Below, in pieces: positions 6,058 to 10,072 of a stretch of DNA of 10,072 nucleotides (position 1 is its first letter; every line of letters starts with the position of its first letter). The stretch covers positions 1 to 10,072 of the forward strand of contig DATCGA010000223.1 in NCBI GenBank assembly GCA_036509215.1, given 5' to 3'. The notes below the pieces were generated by a model. It saw nothing but the letters and a program-made list of their open reading frames with translations. It did not search any database and had not been told where the DNA came from. The position numbers and the translations under genes were made by a program. The DNA comes from Trebonia sp036509215. GTDB taxonomy: Bacteria; Actinomycetota; Actinomycetes; Streptosporangiales; Streptosporangiaceae.

Positions 6058-6948
6058 TCAGCCGCCCGCCTCGGCGGTCGCGTACAGCTGCGTCACGGCG
6101 GCGCTGAAGATCGCGGCGTAGGACACCTGCGGGGTATCACCGCCCTGCTGGTAGCCGCCGATCACGCCGATGACGGAGCCCTGGCCGGTCGCCGCGTCGA
6201 CGTCGGCGAGGAAAGGCCCGCCGCTGGTGCCGGTGGTGTACCCGCCGCAGTCGAACTCGAACTGGGTGGCGCTGAAGCCCTTGAGCGAGCCGGTGCACCA
6301 GACTGGCTCGGCGGTCCCGTCGGGGTAGCCGATGACCTGGACGGACTGGCCCGTCGGGGCGTCGGTGGCAAGGGTTTCCGCGCCGGTGACGTCCTCGATC
6401 GGGGCCTCGTCGGACGCGTCCGACAGCCGCAGGAACGCCACGTCGTGGTCCGGGTCCTGGCCGGAGTCCCAGGCGCTGTCGGTGTAGACCTTGCTGACCG
6501 GCCAGACGCCGTAGGGGGTCTTGCCGTCGGCGTAGCCGGGCACGAACACGATCGCGGCGGACTTTTCGTATACGCAGTGGGCCGCGGTCACGGCCAGGTC
6601 GCCGGCCTTGCTGTCGACCACGCTGGCGGTGCAGAAGTGCGAGCCGAGCTTGCCGTTGGTCTCGGTGAAGAGCGCGCCGACGGCCGCCGCCCCGCCGAAC
6701 GGCGCCCCGTTCCCGGCCGGCGCGGTCGCCGCCGCCGCCGGGGCGAGCTGCTCGATCGGCACGCCCCGTCCGGCCGCCGGCACCGAGCGGGCCCGGCCCG
6801 CGCTGCCCGCGCTGCCCGCGCTGCCCGCGGCGAGCAGGAGCAGGGCCGCAGTAGCGCCTAGCGCGCCCAGGCAGACAGACAGCCGCCTCGCCCGCCCGCC
6901 GCCGCGCCCCCGGTCGCTGTCCGACCGGCGGCCTGCGATCACCCGCAT
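6058..6948 (-). CDS. secreted trypsin-like serine protease (S1/V8 type)
   Basis: A 296-residue exported peptidase of clan PA. The catalytic triad is visible: His124 in VTAAHC, Asp169 in DHDVAFLRL and Ser242 in GTSGGPF. Cys106-Cys125 around the histidine and Cys218-Cys234 probably form disulphides. The N-terminus has an Arg-rich stretch, a hydrophobic segment (LGALGATAALLLLAAG) and a Gly-Ser-Ala repeat: a signal peptide, followed by an Ala/Pro-rich propeptide to about residue 85. The short pocket region and GTSGGPF suit V8/glutamyl-endopeptidase-like or Streptomyces-type enzymes; specificity is not predicted. ATG 6948 is chosen because GGAGG (6960-6956) lies seven bases upstream; a TTG at 6993 also opens the frame but lacks such support. 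It is divergent from the MATE gene, and the MFS gene follows 81 bp downstream. Confidence 0.9.
   Translation of the reverse strand: MRVIAGRRSDSDRGRGGGRARRLSVCLGALGATAALLLLAAGSAGSAGSAGRARSVPAAGRGVPIEQLAPAAAATAPAGNGAPFGGAAAVGALFTETNGKLGSHFCTASVVDSKAGDLAVTAAHCVYEKSAAIVFVPGYADGKTPYGVWPVSKVYTDSAWDSGQDPDHDVAFLRLSDASDEAPIEDVTGAETLATDAPTGQSVQVIGYPDGTAEPVWCTGSLKGFSATQFEFDCGGYTTGTSGGPFLADVDAATGQGSVIGVIGGYQQGGDTPQVSYAAIFSAAVTQLYATAEAGG
6801..6827. repeat. three tandem copies of a 9-bp unit in the protease signal region
   Basis: CGCTGCCCG is repeated three times head to tail (6801-6809, 6810-6818, 6819-6827). On the coding strand it gives the Gly-Ser-Ala repeat just after the hydrophobic core of the signal peptide. 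Being a multiple of three, copy-number change would lengthen or shorten this region without breaking the frame. Confidence 0.75.
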
Positions 6949-6978
6949 CCGGAAACCTCCGCTGCGCCCCGCTCTCCA

Positions 6979-7010
6979 CGCCCCGATATTCAATCGTTAT
7001 CATCGGGGCG
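6979..7010. promoter_or_regulatory. 9-bp dyad CGCCCCGAT-N14-ATCGGGGCG between protease and MATE genes
   Basis: CGCCCCGAT (6979-6987) and ATCGGGGCG (7002-7010) are perfect inverted arms with a 14-base AT-rich centre, located 31-62 bases upstream of the protease ATG in the divergent gap. Just beyond, TATAGT (7015-7020, plus strand) and TACTAT (7023-7018, minus strand) are possible -10 hexamers facing opposite ways. On the protease transcript it could be a leader hairpin; as DNA it is a candidate operator for both genes. Confidence 0.45.
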
Positions 7011-7071
7011 CGCCTATAGTATCCACCGTTTCTGCAGATTCCCTCAGAAGCCCCCTGGAAATCTCGGGTCT

Positions 7072-8376
7072 ATGCTGGGGGCCGTGCTCGACCTGGACCG
7101 GCGTATCGCGAAGCTGGCGATTCCGGCCCTGGGGTCGATCGCGGCCGAGCCGCTCTACAATCTGGCCGACACCGCGATCGTCGGCCACCTCGGCCGGTCA
7201 CCGCTGGACGCGCTGGCGATCGCGGCCAGCGTGCTGTCGGTGGTCGCCTGGCTCGCGATCTTCCTGTCCACCGCCACCACCACCGAGGTGGCGCGGAACT
7301 CCGCTCAGGGGGCGCATCGGACGGCCGCCCGGGCGGTCGGCGCCGCCTACGCGGTCGCGGCCGGCTGGGGCGCGGTGACCGCGACGGTGCTGGTGATCCT
7401 GGCCCCGTACGCGGTGTGGCTGCTGGGCGGCCGCGGTGCGATCAGCTCGGCCGCCGTCGAGTACGCGCGGATCTCCGCGATCGGCCTGCCGTTCCTCTAC
7501 CTGTCGTTTGCGGGCAACGGGCACCTGACCGGCCAGCAGGACACCGGGACGCCGCTGCGGATCGCGGTTTTTGCCAACGTTGTCAACGTGGGGCTCGAGG
7601 CGCTCCTGGTGTTCGGCCTGCACACGGGGCTGGCCGGCTCGGCCTGGGGCACGGTCGTCGCGCAGATCGTCGCCGCGGTCGCCTACGCGCGAGCGTCGCG
7701 GCGCTCGGCCCTGCGGCCGGCCGCGCCGACGGGGGCGGAGTTGCGGGCGCTGCTGCGCGACGGGCATCGGCTGTCGGTCCGGACGATCGCGCTGGGTGTG
7801 GTGCCGCTGGCGGTGACCGCGATCGCCGCCAGGCTCGGCCCGGTCCCGCTGGCCGGGCAGCAGATCGGCTACCGGGTCTGGTACCTGCTCTCGCTCTCGC
7901 TCGACGCGCTCGCGGTCCCGGCCCAGGTCTACGTCAGCGCCGCGCTCGGAACCGGCGACCGGGAGGCGGCCCGGCTGGCCGCGCGCCGCACCCTGATGCT
8001 CGGGCTGGCGGCGGGGATCGGGCTGGCGGTGGTGACCGCCGCGCTGGCGTTCGTCGCGCCGCAGGCGTTCACGGCCGACCCGGCCGTCCGCCACGACGCG
8101 GTGATCGCGCTGCTGTGCGCCGCGCTGACGCAGCCGCTGGCGGCGCTCGCGTTCGTCTACGACGGCGTCATCCTCGGGCTCGGCGACTACACCGCGATGC
8201 GCCGGGCGATGGTCGTCGCGATCTTCGCCTTCGCCCCGCTCGCCCTGCTGGTGCTCCGCTTCCACCGGCTCGGCCTGCCGGGGGTGTGGGCGGCGCTCGG
8301 CTGCTGGATGGCGGCCCGCACGGTGCTGCTCGGCCGGCGCTGGGCGCGCGCGATCGGCGATCGGGCTCAGCCGTAG
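7072..8376 (+). CDS. MATE-family efflux transporter, DinF-like
   Basis: A 434-residue multidrug and toxic-compound extrusion protein, a Na+ or H+ antiporter with twelve predicted segments in two six-helix halves. Recognisable stretches are AEPLYNLADTAIVGHLG (25-41), AGNGHLTGQQDTGTPL (147-161) and NVVNVGLEALLVFGLHTGLA (169-188) in the first half, and the AGQQIGYRVW and LDALAVPAQVYVSAALG region in the second. These fit the DinF subgroup; the substrate is unknown. ATG 7072 is given as the start, but GTG 7084 is an attractive alternative, because TATGCT (7071-7076) would then be a -10 seven bases before a leaderless start. The stop overlaps the opposing TauE/SafE gene by 10 bp, so transcription is convergent. 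Confidence 0.88.
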   Translation: MLGAVLDLDRRIAKLAIPALGSIAAEPLYNLADTAIVGHLGRSPLDALAIAASVLSVVAWLAIFLSTATTTEVARNSAQGAHRTAARAVGAAYAVAAGWGAVTATVLVILAPYAVWLLGGRGAISSAAVEYARISAIGLPFLYLSFAGNGHLTGQQDTGTPLRIAVFANVVNVGLEALLVFGLHTGLAGSAWGTVVAQIVAAVAYARASRRSALRPAAPTGAELRALLRDGHRLSVRTIALGVVPLAVTAIAARLGPVPLAGQQIGYRVWYLLSLSLDALAVPAQVYVSAALGTGDREAARLAARRTLMLGLAAGIGLAVVTAALAFVAPQAFTADPAVRHDAVIALLCAALTQPLAALAFVYDGVILGLGDYTAMRRAMVVAIFAFAPLALLVLRFHRLGLPGVWAALGCWMAARTVLLGRRWARAIGDRAQP

Positions 8377-9119
8377 GCGCTGGCGCCGAGCTTGACCGCC
8401 AGCCCCAGGCCGGCCACCGCGACCGCGATCCGCAGCAGGTGGACGGGGAGATGGCGGACCAGGTGCTGCCCGGTGAAGCTGCCGACGGCGAAGCCGAGCG
8501 CCAGCAGCGGCACGAACGCCCAGTCGACGGGCGCGTAGCAGGCGAAGATCATCGCCGCCACCAGGTTGGCCGCGCCCCCGACCACGTTCTTGATCGCGTT
8601 GACGCGGATGAGCGACTCCGACAGGGTGGCGGCGAGGATCGCCAGCATCAGCACGCCGCCCGCGGCGCCGAAGTAGCCGACGTAGACCGCCACGCAGAAC
8701 ATCGCGCCGAGCCGCCACCGGGACCGCTCGGCGCCCGGTCGCGGGGCCAGCGCGCGCAGCCTCGGCTGCAGGATCAGCGCCACCGATGAGCTCGCGATCA
8801 GCACCGGGACCACGTAGGCGAACGCGCCGGGCGGCGCCACCAGCAGGATCATCGCGCCGACGGCGCCGCCCGCCGCGGTCACCGCGCACAGCCGGAGCAC
8901 CCGGTCGCGCTGGCCTTGCAGTTCCGGGCGCGAGCCGAGCATGCCGCCGGGGACCGAGAACACCAGCGCCATCGTGTTGGTGACGTTGGCGGCGAGCGGC
9001 GGCAGGCCGAGCGCCAGCAGCGCCGGATAGGAGACCATGCTGGCGACGCTGGCCACCGACGCGGCGATCCCGCCGCCCACGCCGGCCGCGATGAGGGCGC
9101 CCGCCAGATAAATCGTCAT
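8367..9119 (-). CDS. TauE/SafE-family membrane exporter (sulfite/organosulfonate type)
   Basis: A 250-residue integral-membrane protein of the TauE/SafE (formerly DUF81) family, with about eight hydrophobic helices in two related halves. The first-half signature is GVGGGIAASVASVASMVSYP then LAANVTNTMALVFS; the second-half counterpart is YVGYFGAAGGVLMLAILAAT then RVNAIKNVVGGAANLVAAMI. The pair of conserved N-T and N-A-I-K-N motifs is characteristic. Characterised relatives export sulfite, sulfoacetate or similar anions, and many members are of unknown substrate; nothing here narrows it. ATG 9119 is the start, with only weak purines (AAGAG) upstream, so leaderless or weak initiation is possible. 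It is divergent from the right-edge membrane protein. Confidence 0.85.
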   Translation of the reverse strand: MTIYLAGALIAAGVGGGIAASVASVASMVSYPALLALGLPPLAANVTNTMALVFSVPGGMLGSRPELQGQRDRVLRLCAVTAAGGAVGAMILLVAPPGAFAYVVPVLIASSSVALILQPRLRALAPRPGAERSRWRLGAMFCVAVYVGYFGAAGGVLMLAILAATLSESLIRVNAIKNVVGGAANLVAAMIFACYAPVDWAFVPLLALGFAVGSFTGQHLVRHLPVHLLRIAVAVAGLGLAVKLGASAYG

Positions 9120-9135
9120 AGCCGGCTCTTAGCAT

Positions 9136-9204
9136 CGCCGATCGGCGGGACTTCCTATAACGGTAGAGACTGTGACATTGGCCGCAGCGGCGCCGTTCAC
9201 AGTC
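9136..9204. promoter_or_regulatory. divergent intergenic region with 12-bp palindrome, -10-like TATAAC and 8-bp inverted repeat
   Basis: CGCCGATCGGCG (9136-9147) is a perfect 12-bp palindrome 17 bases upstream of the TauE/SafE ATG. TATAAC (9156-9161) is a plausible plus-strand -10 with no clear -35. GACTGTGA (9168-9175) and TCACAGTC (9197-9204) are perfect 8-bp inverted arms with a 21-base centre, beginning about where that promoter would start transcription, so they could form a leader hairpin or an operator. The rest of the gap to 9304 shows only a possible 15-codon ORF (9261-9308). Confidence 0.4.
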
Positions 9205-9331
9205 AGAGTCAAGATCGCTTTCCTATCGAACGGACCGTGGCTTTCACCCGACTCGCCCGCATGGCTTCAGACGTCGCGAACTTCGATCGTGGTGGAATAG
9301 TGCGGTGAATTCGTCCGGTGGCTCTGTTGTC

Positions 9332-10072
9332 ATGGTGGCCGGGGTGACAGACGTGACCGGCACGGCTGCCCTCGTTCCTGGCGGCCGGCGATGGGTCCGG
9401 CGATGGGTGCGGCGGCTGCTGGTTGGCGGCGCCTGGACGGTTGCGGTGGCGGCCGCGTTCGCCGTTTATCTGCGACTGGCCGGCACTCGGGCGGTCAACT
9501 CGGACGGCGCCTCGACCGCGCTGGCGGCGTGGGACCTGCTGCACGGCAACCTGCTGCTGCGCGGCTGGTCGCTGCCGGACGCCAACTTCTCCACCACCGA
9601 GGTGCCGCAGTACGCGCTGGTCGAGCTGGCGGTCGGCCTCGGCCAGAACGTCGTGCACATCGCCGCGGCGATGACCTACGCGCTCGTCCTGCTGCTGGTG
9701 GCGCTGGTGGCAAAGGGGACGGCGGCCGGCCGGGAGGCGGCCGCGCGGATCGCGATCGGCGTCGGGATCATGCTCGCACCGCAGCTCGCCTCCGGCGTCA
9801 ACGTGCTCGTCTCCTCCCCCGACCACTTCGGCACGTCGGCGCCGCTGCTGCTGATCCTGCTGATCATCGACCGGGTCCGGCGTCCGCGCTGGTGGGTCCC
9901 GGTGATGGTGTCGCTGCTGCTGGCGTGGGCGCAGCTGGCGGACTCGGTCGTGCTCCTGGCGGCGGTGATCCCGCTGGCGGTGGTGTGCGCGTTCCGGGTG
10001 GCGCGGTCGCAGCAGCGGCTCGCGGCCCGGTGGTATGAGATCGCGCTGGCGGGCGGGGCGGTCGCCGGGTTC
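9332..10072 (+). CDS. GT-C-like integral-membrane protein, 5' part only (runs off right edge)
   Basis: The first 247 codons of a polytopic membrane protein, open to the window end. A basic, positive-inside N-terminus (RRWVRRWVRR, 19-28) precedes TM1 (about 29-50). A long extracytoplasmic loop follows, with AVNSDGASTALAAWDLLHGN (54-73) and TTEVPQYALVELAVGLG (88-104), then further hydrophobic segments (about 106-127, 140-160, 170-180, 187-203 and 205-222) and a SSPDHFGTSAPLL stretch (161-173). The acidic first loop after TM1 is the layout of GT-C glycosyltransferases, and I recall similar uncharacterised actinobacterial membrane proteins. A glycosyltransferase role is inferred; Asp58 is the candidate catalytic residue. 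The start is uncertain: ATG 9332, in-frame GTG 9305 (GGTGGA eight bases upstream) and GTG 9344 are all possible. A 12-bp tandem duplication lies in the N-terminus. Confidence 0.7.
   Translation, partial: MVAGVTDVTGTAALVPGGRRWVRRWVRRLLVGGAWTVAVAAAFAVYLRLAGTRAVNSDGASTALAAWDLLHGNLLLRGWSLPDANFSTTEVPQYALVELAVGLGQNVVHIAAAMTYALVLLLVALVAKGTAAGREAAARIAIGVGIMLAPQLASGVNVLVSSPDHFGTSAPLLLILLIIDRVRRPRWWVPVMVSLLLAWAQLADSVVLLAAVIPLAVVCAFRVARSQQRLAARWYEIALAGGAVAGF
9385..9408. repeat. 12-bp perfect tandem duplication in the right-edge membrane gene
   Basis: CCGGCGATGGGT occurs twice without a gap (9385-9396 and 9397-9408). In frame it doubles an Arg-Arg-Trp-Val unit, so the cytoplasmic tail just before TM1 reads RRWVRRWVRR. 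It preserves the frame and enlarges the positive charge that sets membrane orientation. Confidence 0.8.

Noticed and set aside
7198..9135. A 645-codon open frame on the minus strand
   Set aside because: Its product is a low-complexity Arg/Gly/Ala/Pro/Gln mix antisense to the MATE gene and out of frame with the TauE/SafE gene; it is a GC-bias shadow.
9391..10038. A closed 215-codon plus-strand frame at the right end
   Set aside because: The frame starting at 9332 encodes hydrophobic segments and a GT-C-like loop and stays open to the edge; the closed frame is Gly/Arg-rich shadow sequence.
1..10072. A defence island, toxin-antitoxin pair, CRISPR or mobile element
   Set aside because: No nuclease, helicase, transposase, integrase, repeat-spacer array or paired small toxin-antitoxin genes were seen; the only small gene is the solitary 112-aa one.

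Overview
The window is high-GC DNA (well over 70% GC by eye) with strong G/C bias at third codon positions, frequent GTG starts, several genes that look leaderless, and protein families typical of Actinomycetota. The closest feel is Streptosporangiales or a related soil actinomycete, but that placement is an inference from style. It reads as an ordinary chromosomal segment densely packed with short operons. I saw no rRNA, tRNA, CRISPR array, insertion sequence or phage gene.

Left part (1-2139). A minus-strand pair consists of an LCM-type (PF04072-like) SAM-dependent methyltransferase followed by a tandem winged-helix (MarR-like) regulator. The regulator runs off the left edge and is broken by two apparent -1 frame changes: one at its N-terminus and one in the linker between its two repeats. 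A GNAT acetyltransferase diverges from the methyltransferase across only about 31 bp and is probably leaderless.

Middle (2140-4061). An unusually AT-rich intergenic region carries a recognisable promoter (TTGACA-17-CATAGT), an inverted repeat and a possible LexA-like box. It drives a 112-aa protein of unknown function whose basic tail contains an AT-hook-like GRP core. That gene overlaps tail-to-tail by 44 bp with a GT87 (PimE-like) polyprenyl-phosphate-mannose-dependent glycosyltransferase.

Minus-strand series (2616-6948). In transcription order this is a secreted trypsin-like serine protease, a CynX/NimT-family MFS exporter, a HAD phosphatase translationally coupled to it through ATGA, and then the GT87 enzyme. 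Two long dyads with CCCGAT/ATCGGG arms flank the protease gene, one in front of the protease and one in front of the MFS gene.

Right part (7072-10072). A DinF-like MATE efflux transporter runs divergently from the protease. It converges with a 10-bp overlap on a TauE/SafE-family anion exporter. After an intergenic region rich in inverted repeats, a GT-C-like multi-membrane protein begins and runs off the right edge.

The genes share a theme of export, cell envelope and secretion: two drug or organic-anion type exporters, one TauE/SafE exporter, one secreted protease and two integral-membrane glycosyltransferase-like proteins. They do not assemble into a recognisable new defence or biosynthetic system. 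The most second-look-worthy items are the frame-broken duplicated regulator, the 112-aa protein with its regulated-looking promoter and convergent overlap, and the paired dyads around the protease.
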